Positions 1 to 8,486 of a stretch of 48,748 nt of DNA are shown piece after piece. Each line of letters starts with the position of its first letter. Position 1 is the stretch's first letter. The position numbers and the translations under genes were made by a program. The stretch comes from an uncultured Fidelibacterota bacterium (lineage in GTDB: Bacteria; Fidelibacterota; Marinisomatia; Marinisomatales; Marinisomataceae), in the NCBI GenBank assembly GCA_902629855.1, contig CACOSI010000005.1, forward strand, positions 1-48,748. Direction: 5' to 3'. The notes beneath the pieces are model-generated. The model did not search any database and was not told the origin of the DNA. It was given only the letters and a program-made list of their open reading frames with translations.

Positions 1-1408
1 TACAACAATCCTAGCTGATACAATTTCCAGATTTAGAAAATTGATAGGTGAGAGTTCATTTTTTTTAACTGGGCTTGATGAGCATGGTTTAAAAGTTCAG
101 CAGGCAGCAGAAAGAAATAAAAAAAGTCCTCAAGATCATTGTGATAGTATGTCTCCAGCCTTTATAGACCTTTGGAAAAAACTTAATATTGATTATGATG
201 ATTTTATCAGAACAACCGAAAAAAGACATTCTCAGGTTGTACAGCATATTCTTTCGGAAGTTAATAATTCAGGAGACATCTATATAGATGAATATGAAGG
301 GTGGTATTCAATATCTGAAGAGAGGTTTATTACTGAAAAAGAAGTTGAGTCTGGTCAATTTGGTGACGTAAAAAAGTTAAAAGAGAAAAATTATTTTTTC
401 AAAATGAGCAAGTACCAAGAAGATTTAATTAATAAAATTCAGAACGATGAACTTAAAATTCAGCCAGAGTCTAGAAAGAACGAAGTATTAAGTTTTTTAA
501 AAAATGATTTGTCTGATTTGTGTATTTCAAGACCTAAATCAAGGCTTGAATGGGGTATTGAATTACCATTTGATAAGGATTATGTTACTTATGTTTGGTT
601 TGATGCTTTAATAAATTATATATCTTCCATAGGTTTTTCAAAGGATTCAGATAAATTTGAAGAGCATTGGCCAGCTGCTGTTCATCTTATTGGTAAGGAT
701 ATCTTAACTACTCATGCAGTCTATTGGCCTACAATGTTAATGTCAATGAACTTACCTCTTCCAAAAAGAATTTTTGCACATGGCTGGTGGTTAACAGATA
801 GCAAAAAAATGAGTAAATCTTTAGGAAATGTTGTTAGTCCTTTATCGCTAATTGATGATTTTGGGGTAGATGCTGTTAGATACTATTTGATGTCCGATAT
901 GGTACTTGGTATGGACGCTACTTTTTCTTCACAATCTTTTGAAAAAAAGTATAATAGTGATCTTGCAAATGATTTTGGAAATCTTGTAAGTAGAGTATCA
1001 AAACTTATTGAAAATAATTTTGATTCAAAGATTCCAAATTTTTCTAAACAAGAAAGTGATTTATCGAAAAATTTTAAAAAAATCGAACTAAAAAATAATT
1101 TAGATGACTTAAAGATTGATAAAGTTATTGATGATATTATGAATTTTGTTAGAAGTATAAATATTTACATGGAAAGAAACGAGCCTTGGAAATTAGTCAA
1201 AACTGATAAGGATAAAGCTGGTAATGTACTTTACCATTGTGCTGAATCTCTAAGATTATCAGCTATTTTACTTTCTCCTATAATGCCAACAAAAACTGAA
1301 AAAATTTTAGAAAATATCGGTTGTTCTGATAAATCTTTGAAATGGGGGAAGTTACTTTCAGGTTCATCATTGAAGACTTCCGAACCTATTTTCCCGAGAA
1401 TTAATTAA
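1..1408 (+). CDS. metG: Methionyl-tRNA synthetase, N-terminus missing
   Basis: This class I aminoacyl-tRNA synthetase charges tRNA-Met in the cytoplasm. The reading frame is open from base 2, and translation before the first internal Met (L-A-D-T-I-S-R-F) matches family sequence, so the true start with its HIGH motif lies left of the window. Visible are the DEHG segment just after the edge, the WFDAL motif, the GKDI-T-H segment, the KMSKS loop at bases 806-820 and the helical anticodon-binding domain. The connecting region (Y-E-G-W-Y-S onward) has no CxxC zinc knuckle, as in the zinc-free short MetRS forms, and there is no C-terminal tRNA-binding extension. The stop codon overlaps the tatD start codon by one base, so the two are probably cotranscribed. 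Confidence 0.95.
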   Translation, partial: TTILADTISRFRKLIGESSFFLTGLDEHGLKVQQAAERNKKSPQDHCDSMSPAFIDLWKKLNIDYDDFIRTTEKRHSQVVQHILSEVNNSGDIYIDEYEGWYSISEERFITEKEVESGQFGDVKKLKEKNYFFKMSKYQEDLINKIQNDELKIQPESRKNEVLSFLKNDLSDLCISRPKSRLEWGIELPFDKDYVTYVWFDALINYISSIGFSKDSDKFEEHWPAAVHLIGKDILTTHAVYWPTMLMSMNLPLPKRIFAHGWWLTDSKKMSKSLGNVVSPLSLIDDFGVDAVRYYLMSDMVLGMDATFSSQSFEKKYNSDLANDFGNLVSRVSKLIENNFDSKIPNFSKQESDLSKNFKKIELKNNLDDLKIDKVIDDIMNFVRSINIYMERNEPWKLVKTDKDKAGNVLYHCAESLRLSAILLSPIMPTKTEKILENIGCSDKSLKWGKLLSGSSLKTSEPIFPRIN

Positions 1409-2166
1409 TGTTATTAATTGATACACACGCTCACCTATATTACGATAGCATGTACAATGATTTAAAGAGCGTATTATCAGAGGCTGAATCACATTATGTT
1501 AAAAAGACTATTTGTATAGGTACAGATCTTGATACATCATTGAAATCAATTCAAATTGCAGAAAAAAATGACAATGTTTATGCTACTGTTGGTATTCATC
1601 CCCATGATTCTAAAGATGTTCCTTCTGATTACTTATTGAAACTAGAAAAATTAGCTTTAAACAAAAAAGTAGTAGCAATTGGAGAAATTGGAATTGATAA
1701 TTATAGAAATCACTCCCCAAATGACATACAAAAAAAGGTAATGATTGAACAAATGGCACTAGCATATAAATTAAACTTGCCTATTGTTTTTCATAACAGA
1801 GACGCAGATAATGAAATTTTAGAAGTATTAAGTAGTCATCCTTTTCATAAAGCTTTATCTCATTGCTTTTCAAGTAATTTAGACTTCGCAAAAAAGCTAA
1901 TTTCGCATGGAATTAAAATTTCATTTTCAGGCAATGTTACGTTCAAAAATGCAACCAATACAGATGTTGTTGAGGAAATTTCTCTAGATGATTTTATGCT
2001 TGAAACAGATTGTCCATTTTTAGCTCCACATCCATACAGAGGCATTAAAAATGAACCAAAATATGTTTTAACTATTGCTGAAAAGATAGCTGAGATTAGA
2101 GGTGAATCGTTAGAGAAAATTGCACTATCGACTTCAAAAAATGCAGAACAATTTTTTAATATATAG
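1408..2166 (+). CDS. tatD: TatD family metal-dependent hydrolase
   Basis: A 252-residue TIM-barrel metallohydrolase of the TatD DNase family. In other bacteria these act as 3'-5' exonucleases or deoxyribonucleases in DNA repair and quality control. The metal-binding series is complete: the D-T-H-A-H start motif (His7, His9), G-E-I-G-I-D near residue 93, H-N-R-D near 130, H-C-F-S near 153 and E-T-D-C-P near 200, followed by the family-typical A-P-H-P-Y-R-G. Length is normal. It lies between metG and rsmA with one-base or no spacing. The metG-tatD-rsmA order is common in bacteria and supports the call. The exact substrate cannot be read from sequence. Confidence 0.93.
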   Translation: MLLIDTHAHLYYDSMYNDLKSVLSEAESHYVKKTICIGTDLDTSLKSIQIAEKNDNVYATVGIHPHDSKDVPSDYLLKLEKLALNKKVVAIGEIGIDNYRNHSPNDIQKKVMIEQMALAYKLNLPIVFHNRDADNEILEVLSSHPFHKALSHCFSSNLDFAKKLISHGIKISFSGNVTFKNATNTDVVEEISLDDFMLETDCPFLAPHPYRGIKNEPKYVLTIAEKIAEIRGESLEKIALSTSKNAEQFFNI

Positions 2167-2928
2167 ATGGTTTTTGCTAAGAAGAAATGGGGACAAAATT
2201 TTTTAGTTGATAATAACCTACTTGAAAAAATTATTAAAACCATTGATATACAAAAAAATGATGAAATATTAGAAATTGGTCCTGGACATGGAGCTTTATC
2301 TGAAAAGATTATTCAGAAAACCAATAAATTAAAAATGGTTGAGATTGACCCTGAATTGATTGAGGTTATTGGACAAAATCCTCTACTTTCATCATTCGAA
2401 ATTTTTAATCAAGACATTCTGAAAACAAATCTTAAAGAATTGAGACTCAATAATCCGAAAGTTATTGGAAATATTCCATATAATATTACTTCTCCAATCA
2501 TATTTTGGCTTATTGATCATTTAGCTCACTGGAGTGAGTCTTATCTTATGGTCCAAAAAGAGGTAGCTCAAAGACTAATAGCAGATATTGGAACCAAAGA
2601 TTATAGTAGAATTACAGTAATGACTGGGTTGTACTTTGATATAAAAATATGCTTTTATATTTCTCCGAACGTATTTAATCCAAAGCCAAAAGTTGAATCA
2701 GCTTTTATCTCTATAAAAAAGAAAGATAAGTATGATATAAGTAAAATTGATTCAAAGAAATATAGTCAGGTAGTTCGTATGGCTTTTAACCAAAGAAGAA
2801 AAATGCTAAGAAATTCTCTTTCCGCATTGGACATTAATAGAGATAAATGTAAAGTTGATTTTCAAAGAAGACCAGAACAGCTTACAATAGATGAATTTTT
2901 GGATATTTCTAATAATATTATATCCTAA
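2167..2928 (+). CDS. rsmA: 16S rRNA dimethyladenosine transferase RsmA/KsgA
   Basis: RsmA dimethylates two adjacent adenosines in helix 45 at the 3' end of 16S rRNA, late in 30S assembly. The 253-residue protein starts with the conserved K-K-x-W-G-Q-N-F-L segment. It has the SAM-binding motif E-I-G-P-G-H-G-A-L near residue 37, the acidic V-E-I-D loop and the catalytic N-I-P-Y-N-I motif IV, with I in place of the common L. The C-terminal helical domain ends with the R-P-E-Q-L motif. The start follows the tatD stop directly, with no Shine-Dalgarno sequence, which suggests coupled translation. Length and motifs are standard. Confidence 0.96.
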   Translation: MVFAKKKWGQNFLVDNNLLEKIIKTIDIQKNDEILEIGPGHGALSEKIIQKTNKLKMVEIDPELIEVIGQNPLLSSFEIFNQDILKTNLKELRLNNPKVIGNIPYNITSPIIFWLIDHLAHWSESYLMVQKEVAQRLIADIGTKDYSRITVMTGLYFDIKICFYISPNVFNPKPKVESAFISIKKKDKYDISKIDSKKYSQVVRMAFNQRRKMLRNSLSALDINRDKCKVDFQRRPEQLTIDEFLDISNNIIS

Positions 2929-2965
2929 TTGGCATTTTTGAATTTTATCATTAAGTTTCCGCACG

Positions 2966-3160
2966 ATGATTGAAGTAAACATAAAAGACAATGAATCTTT
3001 AGAGAGAGCACTTAGACGTTTCAAAAAGAAATGGGAGCGTTCTGGTGTACTTAAAGACGTTAAAAGAAAAGCTTTCTATGAAAAGCCTAGCGTTACAAAG
3101 AGAATTGCCAAAAAACAGACTATCAGAAGAGCAGTTAGATTAGCAAAGTTTAATAACTAA
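2966..3160 (+). CDS. rpsU: 30S ribosomal protein bS21
   Basis: A 64-residue, very basic protein with the bS21 pattern: an acidic start (M-I-E-V), the E-S-L-E-R-A-L-R-R-F-K-K segment, and R-R-A-V-R-L-A-K near the C-terminus. bS21 binds the 30S platform near the anti-Shine-Dalgarno end of 16S rRNA. In Bacteroidetes it helps hide that end (established for Flavobacterium johnsoniae). The gene lies 37 bases after rsmA, which modifies the same rRNA end. The bases before the ATG (tttccgcacg) show no Shine-Dalgarno match, unlike the strong one reported for F. johnsoniae rpsU. Confidence 0.95.
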   Translation: MIEVNIKDNESLERALRRFKKKWERSGVLKDVKRKAFYEKPSVTKRIAKKQTIRRAVRLAKFNN

Positions 3161-3211
3161 TACTCTATAACTCCTCTTTCAATTCTAACAAAAAATTTCT
3201 TATCTTCAACT

Positions 3212-4525
3212 ATGTTAATTAGAAGTGCATCTGGTCTAAGAGGAATAGCAGAAGATCATTTTACTCCCGAACTAATCGATAAATATATTTCTGCATTTAT
3301 TTCTACCCAAAATATCAAGTCATGTGTTATTGGTAGAGATGGTAGGCCTTCAGGAAAGCAAATTACACGATGGGTTATCAACGCACTACAGAAAAATGGA
3401 GTAAATGTTGATAATTGTGAACTTGCTACAACGCCAACTATGCAAATTATGACTGAAAAAGATAATTATGATGGTGGAATTGTAATTACAGCTAGTCATA
3501 ATCCTTCTGAGTACAATGGATTAAAGTTCCTTCAAACTGATGGAACATTTTTAAGTCCTGAACAATGCGAAGATTTATTTAAAGCAGTTGATCAAAATAT
3601 TTTATTAGAATATACAGATTCATTAGGGGTTGTAGAAAAATGTAGAACAGCTAACGATGAACATATTGATAGGGTTTTAGCAGCAAAATGTATAGACGTT
3701 GAAAATATCCGTAAAAAGAAGTTTAAAGTTGTGATTGATGCTGTAAATGGAGCAGGATCGTTTATTTTACCAATGCTTTGCAAAGGTTTAGGTTGTGATG
3801 TAATTACAATAAATTGTAATGGAAATGGAAGTTTTAATAGAGTACCTGAACCTTTAGCTAAAAACTTAGGTTCACTAGAGCAGAAAGTTTTAGAAGTTGG
3901 AGCAGATGTTGGATTTGCTACAGATCCAGATGGAGACAGGTTATCAATCGTTTCTAATAAAGGTCAAGCAATTGGAGAAGAGTATTCTTTAGTTTTGGCT
4001 GTTAAAAATTTTATTAATTATCAAAAAAGTAAGGTTGTAACAAATTTATCTACTTCAATGATGCTAAACAATATTGTACCAGAAACTATAAGAACAAAGA
4101 TTGGTGAAGCGCATGTTGTCCAACAGATGAATAAATTAAATATCCCAATTGGTGGTGAAGGGAATGGTGGAGTGATTCTTAAAGAAGTGCATTTAGGAAG
4201 AGATTCATTAGTTGCCGCTTCTATGATATTAAGCCTTTTGTCATCATCGAATAAATCAATCAGTGATGAGATAGAGGAAATACCAAAATATATAATGATT
4301 AAAGATATGATTCGTTTTGATAGCAAAGTCAATTTTGATAGTCTTGAAAGTGTATTTGATTGTGACGAAATTAACAAGCTTGATGGAATAAAATTTATTT
4401 GGTCAGATAAGTGGATTCATATTAGAAAATCTAATACAGAGCCAATAATAAGAATTTTTGCTGAAGCATCAACTCTAGAAGAAGTTGAAGATTTAATTAA
4501 TACATTAAAGAATTATTTAAAATGA
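3212..4525 (+). CDS. glmM: Phosphoglucosamine mutase / phosphomannomutase family (GlmM-type)
   Basis: An alpha-D-phosphohexomutase of 437 residues. It probably makes glucosamine-1-phosphate for peptidoglycan and LPS precursors, though phosphomannomutase activity cannot be excluded. All four active-site loops are visible: the phosphoserine loop T-A-S-H-N-P near residue 95, the Mg2+ loop D-P-D-G-D-R near residue 238, the sugar loop G-E-G-N-G-G-V near 314, and the phosphate loop R-x-S-N-T-E-P near 409. The GEGNGG sugar loop differs from the GEMSGH loop of classical GlmM and resembles the archaeal and Bacteroidetes-type branch. Its stop overlaps the valS start by four bases. Confidence 0.88.
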   Translation: MLIRSASGLRGIAEDHFTPELIDKYISAFISTQNIKSCVIGRDGRPSGKQITRWVINALQKNGVNVDNCELATTPTMQIMTEKDNYDGGIVITASHNPSEYNGLKFLQTDGTFLSPEQCEDLFKAVDQNILLEYTDSLGVVEKCRTANDEHIDRVLAAKCIDVENIRKKKFKVVIDAVNGAGSFILPMLCKGLGCDVITINCNGNGSFNRVPEPLAKNLGSLEQKVLEVGADVGFATDPDGDRLSIVSNKGQAIGEEYSLVLAVKNFINYQKSKVVTNLSTSMMLNNIVPETIRTKIGEAHVVQQMNKLNIPIGGEGNGGVILKEVHLGRDSLVAASMILSLLSSSNKSISDEIEEIPKYIMIKDMIRFDSKVNFDSLESVFDCDEINKLDGIKFIWSDKWIHIRKSNTEPIIRIFAEASTLEEVEDLINTLKNYLK

Positions 4526-7146
4526 AGTTGTTAGATAAAAAACATAGCCCTTTAGATATTGAGAGTAAATGGTATAGTTATTGGCTTGAAAAAAAATACT
4601 TTTCAAGTCAAGAATCTGATAATCATTATACTATTGTAATTCCACCACCTAACGTTACAGGAAAGCTTCATATGGGGCACGTATTGAACAATACCATTCA
4701 AGATATTTTAATAAGAAAAGCTAGAATGGAAGGAAAAAATGCATGCTGGATTCCTGGGACAGATCATGCTTCAATTGCTACTGAATCAAAAGTAACTAAG
4801 ATGCTTGAAGAGCAAGGAATTAATAAAAAAGATTTAACTAGAGAAGAATTCTTAAAGCATGCTTGGGAATGGAAAGAAGAATATGGTGGAACCATCATAA
4901 AACAACTACAAAAACTAGGATGTTCGTGTGATTGGGATAAAACTAGCTTTACCATGGATGAAGATTATTCTAAAGCTGTTTTAGAATCTTTTGTTCAACT
5001 ATATAACAAGGGATTGATTTATAAGGGAAGTAAGCTTGTAAACTGGTGTCCAAAATCACAGACCGCTTTAAGCGATGAAGAAGTTATGTTTAAAGAGGTG
5101 AATGGAAAACTATGGTACATTAAGTATGCTGTAAATGAATCTGATACATTTATAGAAATTGCAACAACAAGACCAGAAACTATGTTAGGCGATACAGCAA
5201 TAGCAGTAAATCCTAATGATTCAAGATATAAAGCATTGATTGGTAAAACAGCATTATTACCGTTAGTTGGTAGAAGAATTCCTATTATTGCTGATGATAT
5301 GGTGGATCCTGAATTTGGAACAGGTTGTGTTAAAATTACACCTGCTCACGACTTAAATGATTACGAAGTAGGAATAAAGCATAATCTTGAAATTATCAAT
5401 ATAATGAATGCAGACAGTTCTATTAGCGATAAGGCTCCAAAAAAGTATAGAGGAATGTCAAGAGAGGCTGCTAGAAAGCAAATTGTTTCCGATTTAAAAG
5501 ACACAAATCATTTAATAAAAGAAGAGGATTATCTTCATAAGGTTGGATATTCAGAACGAGGAAATGTACCAATTGAATACTATCTATCTGAACAATGGTT
5601 TTTAAAGATGGAAGGTATAGCTGAACCAGCAATCAGAGCAGTTAAAAATAACGAAATTAATTTTTATCCAAATCATTGGGTAAAAACATATAATCACTGG
5701 ATGGACAATATTCAAGATTGGTGTATAAGCAGACAACTTTATTGGGGTCATCAAATACCTGTTTGGTATAAAAAAGATGCTGATAGATCCAATCAAGATA
5801 ATTGGTTTGTTTCAACAACACCACCAACAGATCTAGAAAATTGCGAGCAGGATAATGATGTTTTAGATACTTGGTTTAGTTCATGGTTATGGCCTTTTGC
5901 TGTACATGGATGGCCTGATGTAAAATCAACAAAATATTTTCCAACTAATGCATTAGTAACAGGTCCAGATATCATTTTTTTCTGGGTTGCTAGAATGATT
6001 ATGTCAGGATATGAGTTTATGGGGGATTTACCATTTAGGGATGTTTATTTCACAAGTATTTTAAGAGATGATAAGGGTAGAAAGTTGAGTAAATCTTTGG
6101 GCAACTCTCCTGATCCAATAACTCTTTTTGAAAAATATGGTACTGACGCTACAAGGTTTTCTATAATGCTTATGTCTCCCCAGGGTTCAGATGTTTATTT
6201 TTCTGAATCAGGAATTGAAGTTGGAAGAAATTTCATGACAAAGATTTGGAATGCAAGCAGATTTATTATGCTTAATCATGATAAATCATTTTCTAATGAA
6301 ATTAATTTTGATGAATTAGATAATTTTGACAAATGGATACTTGAATCATTAAATGAAACTATTGTTGAGGTAAATAAATCATTTGATAAATACCAATTTA
6401 ATGAAGCTATAAAGAAAATTTACGATTTTACATGGAATGAATTTTGTAATTGGTATCTTGAAATTGTAAAATACAGATTTAATAACACTGATAAAGAATC
6501 AAAAAGTAATTCATTTAATATATCCAGGTATATAATCAAGAAAGTTCTACTATTACTACATCCAATTGCTCCATTTACTTCAGAAGAAATTTGGAATCAT
6601 TTAAAAGATAGAATTGAAGATGATATCATAATATCCAAATGGCCTAAAGTTATTGATAGTGAGTTTACTTATGATAAAAATCAAGTGTTGGACTTCAAAG
6701 AAATAGTTACTTCTATTAGAACCATTCGATCAGAATTGAATGTTCCACCCTCAAAAAAAATTGATGTATTAGCTTATGCAAAAAATGAATCAGTTGAAAA
6801 AGAAATTAAACCTCTACTCAACTTGATTAAATCTCTTTCAAATACAGGGAATTTTGATATAGGGTTAAAGAAAATCAAACCAGATAACTCAGCTGTTGCC
6901 GTTTGTAAATCTTTAGAGCTATACATTCCTCTTGGTGAATTAGTTGACAAAGATGAAGAAATTGCAAAGCTCAATAAAAGGCTAAATGAATTAGATTCTC
7001 TTATTGAATCAATTGAGAATAAGCTATCTAATGATGAATTTATTTCAAAAGCTCCTGAAAACATCGTAGATGGTGAAAAGAATAAGCTTAATGATTTTAG
7101 TATTGAAAGAACAAAAATTCTTTCTAATATTGAGGTATTAAAATGA
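4522..7146 (+). CDS. valS: Valyl-tRNA synthetase
   Basis: An 874-residue class Ia synthetase of normal length that charges tRNA-Val. The HIGH-type motif is P-N-V-T-G-K-L-H-M-G-H (near residue 45) and the KMSKS-type motif is K-L-S-K-S (near 521). The editing domain carries T-T-R-P-E-T-M-L-G-D near residue 215 and G-T-G-C-V-K-I-T-P-A-H-D near 270. The C-terminus has the anticodon-binding helices and then the valyl-specific coiled-coil arm (about residues 810-870, rich in K, E, L and N). It overlaps glmM by four bases and the next gene by four bases, so translation is probably coupled. Confidence 0.97.
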   Translation: MKLLDKKHSPLDIESKWYSYWLEKKYFSSQESDNHYTIVIPPPNVTGKLHMGHVLNNTIQDILIRKARMEGKNACWIPGTDHASIATESKVTKMLEEQGINKKDLTREEFLKHAWEWKEEYGGTIIKQLQKLGCSCDWDKTSFTMDEDYSKAVLESFVQLYNKGLIYKGSKLVNWCPKSQTALSDEEVMFKEVNGKLWYIKYAVNESDTFIEIATTRPETMLGDTAIAVNPNDSRYKALIGKTALLPLVGRRIPIIADDMVDPEFGTGCVKITPAHDLNDYEVGIKHNLEIINIMNADSSISDKAPKKYRGMSREAARKQIVSDLKDTNHLIKEEDYLHKVGYSERGNVPIEYYLSEQWFLKMEGIAEPAIRAVKNNEINFYPNHWVKTYNHWMDNIQDWCISRQLYWGHQIPVWYKKDADRSNQDNWFVSTTPPTDLENCEQDNDVLDTWFSSWLWPFAVHGWPDVKSTKYFPTNALVTGPDIIFFWVARMIMSGYEFMGDLPFRDVYFTSILRDDKGRKLSKSLGNSPDPITLFEKYGTDATRFSIMLMSPQGSDVYFSESGIEVGRNFMTKIWNASRFIMLNHDKSFSNEINFDELDNFDKWILESLNETIVEVNKSFDKYQFNEAIKKIYDFTWNEFCNWYLEIVKYRFNNTDKESKSNSFNISRYIIKKVLLLLHPIAPFTSEEIWNHLKDRIEDDIIISKWPKVIDSEFTYDKNQVLDFKEIVTSIRTIRSELNVPPSKKIDVLAYAKNESVEKEIKPLLNLIKSLSNTGNFDIGLKKIKPDNSAVAVCKSLELYIPLGELVDKDEEIAKLNKRLNELDSLIESIENKLSNDEFISKAPENIVDGEKNKLNDFSIERTKILSNIEVLK

Positions 7147-8480
7147 AAAAAATAATATTACTACTTTTAGCAGTAAATTTTGTCTTTGCTCAATCAAATA
7201 ATACAGCAAGATCTATAACAGTTTACAAGGACGGTTTTGCAATTGTCAATGAACCTATCATTTGGAACTTAAAGGCAGGAAAAAATATTGCTACTTTTAC
7301 TAATCTATCTCAAAACCTTCTTTTTGATTCTCCAAAATTAAATGTTAGTGGTGTTTCTATTTTATCACAAACATTAAATAGAAACTTCAAATCATCAGAT
7401 AGTTTCTTAAAGAATAATATTGGAATGCCCATTGAAGTTAAGCCTAATGAAGGTTCTCTAATACAGGGTATTTTAATGGATGTCAATGGCAGTTCAATTT
7501 CTGTAAAAACTAATAAAGGCTTAACTGTAATTCATAGATCACAAACAAGCTTTTTTACTTTGAAATCCTCATCTGTTCAAGACAAGTTTTCTCCAGAGAT
7601 TTCTTGGGAGCTAGTTTCAGATGATGAAAAATCTGTTGAAGCAGATTTAACATATATTTCTTCTGGATTTTTATGGAAGCCTGTCTACACTCTAATTATT
7701 GATGATTCAGATAGTACGGCAACAATTGCTGTAAATGCAGAGGTAACAAACAATTCAAATGTAAACTTAATCGATATTGATTTGAGTGTAGTTGAAGGAA
7801 ATGTTCCTTTTGCAGCATCTTCATCAACTTCTACAATGCGCAGTACAACCATGTCGAGGGATATGTCTCCTATGAGTAGTGCAAACAGCCTTGGTGATTT
7901 TTATATTTTTAATCTTGGTTCTAAACTAAAACTCGAAGCAATGCAAACTGTTCAACTGCCTCTAATGTCTGAAAGAGAAATTATTTATGACAAAAAGTAT
8001 ATATTTGAGAATTCTGAAAGAGATCAAGGGGATGAGCCTTTAGAAATTGAAATCTCATTTGAAAACACTAAGCAGAATAATCTTGAGCTACCATTGCCTT
8101 CTGGTACAATTTACTTATATGAAAATAATGATGAAAATATGATGAGATTCGTTGGAAGAAATAATCTTTCACAGATGTTTAAAGGCGGGGTAGCTACTCT
8201 AGATGGTGGCAAAGCTTTTGATATAGTAGGTAAAAGAAGAATTTTAAATTTCGATAGACAAACTAAAAGCGAAGAATCCACAATATCATTACAAATTTTA
8301 AATACATCAGATAAATCTATCAAAGTTAAAGCCGTAGAAAAAATTATTGGTGATTGGGTAATCAAAGAGTCATCATCTATGTATATTAAAGAAGACGCAT
8401 CAACAATATATTTTCCATTAGAAATTGATGCTGGCGCTTCAGAGCTTATTACATATACTTACAGAAAAGAATGGAAGTAA
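7143..8480 (+). CDS. DUF4139 domain protein, exported
   Basis: A 445-residue protein with a clear signal peptide (M-K-K-I, then a leucine-rich segment ending in V-F-A-Q). The mature part matches the DUF4139 pattern: an N-terminal V-Y-K-D-G-F-A-I-V segment, a central Y-I-S-S-G-F-L-W-K-P-V-Y-T core, and a beta-rich C-terminal half ending in T-Y-R-K-E-W. A Ser/Thr/Met-rich low-complexity stretch lies near residues 225-250. The biochemical role is not established; related proteins are exported and predicted to be beta-sandwich folds. GAGG lies about eight bases before the ATG. The start overlaps the valS stop, which is an odd partner for an exported protein and probably reflects genome compaction. 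Confidence 0.8.
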   Translation: MKKIILLLLAVNFVFAQSNNTARSITVYKDGFAIVNEPIIWNLKAGKNIATFTNLSQNLLFDSPKLNVSGVSILSQTLNRNFKSSDSFLKNNIGMPIEVKPNEGSLIQGILMDVNGSSISVKTNKGLTVIHRSQTSFFTLKSSSVQDKFSPEISWELVSDDEKSVEADLTYISSGFLWKPVYTLIIDDSDSTATIAVNAEVTNNSNVNLIDIDLSVVEGNVPFAASSSTSTMRSTTMSRDMSPMSSANSLGDFYIFNLGSKLKLEAMQTVQLPLMSEREIIYDKKYIFENSERDQGDEPLEIEISFENTKQNNLELPLPSGTIYLYENNDENMMRFVGRNNLSQMFKGGVATLDGGKAFDIVGKRRILNFDRQTKSEESTISLQILNTSDKSIKVKAVEKIIGDWVIKESSSMYIKEDASTIYFPLEIDAGASELITYTYRKEWK

Positions 8481-8486
8481 TGTCAT

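Noticed and set aside
1860-2243. 127-residue minus-strand frame across tatD and rsmA
   Set aside because: It lies opposite two well-supported genes, has no recognisable domain, and its composition is that of an antisense shadow.
2929-2950. TTGGCA-like sequence after rsmA as a sigma-54 promoter
   Set aside because: The GG is not followed by GC at the required spacing, so the -12 element is missing.
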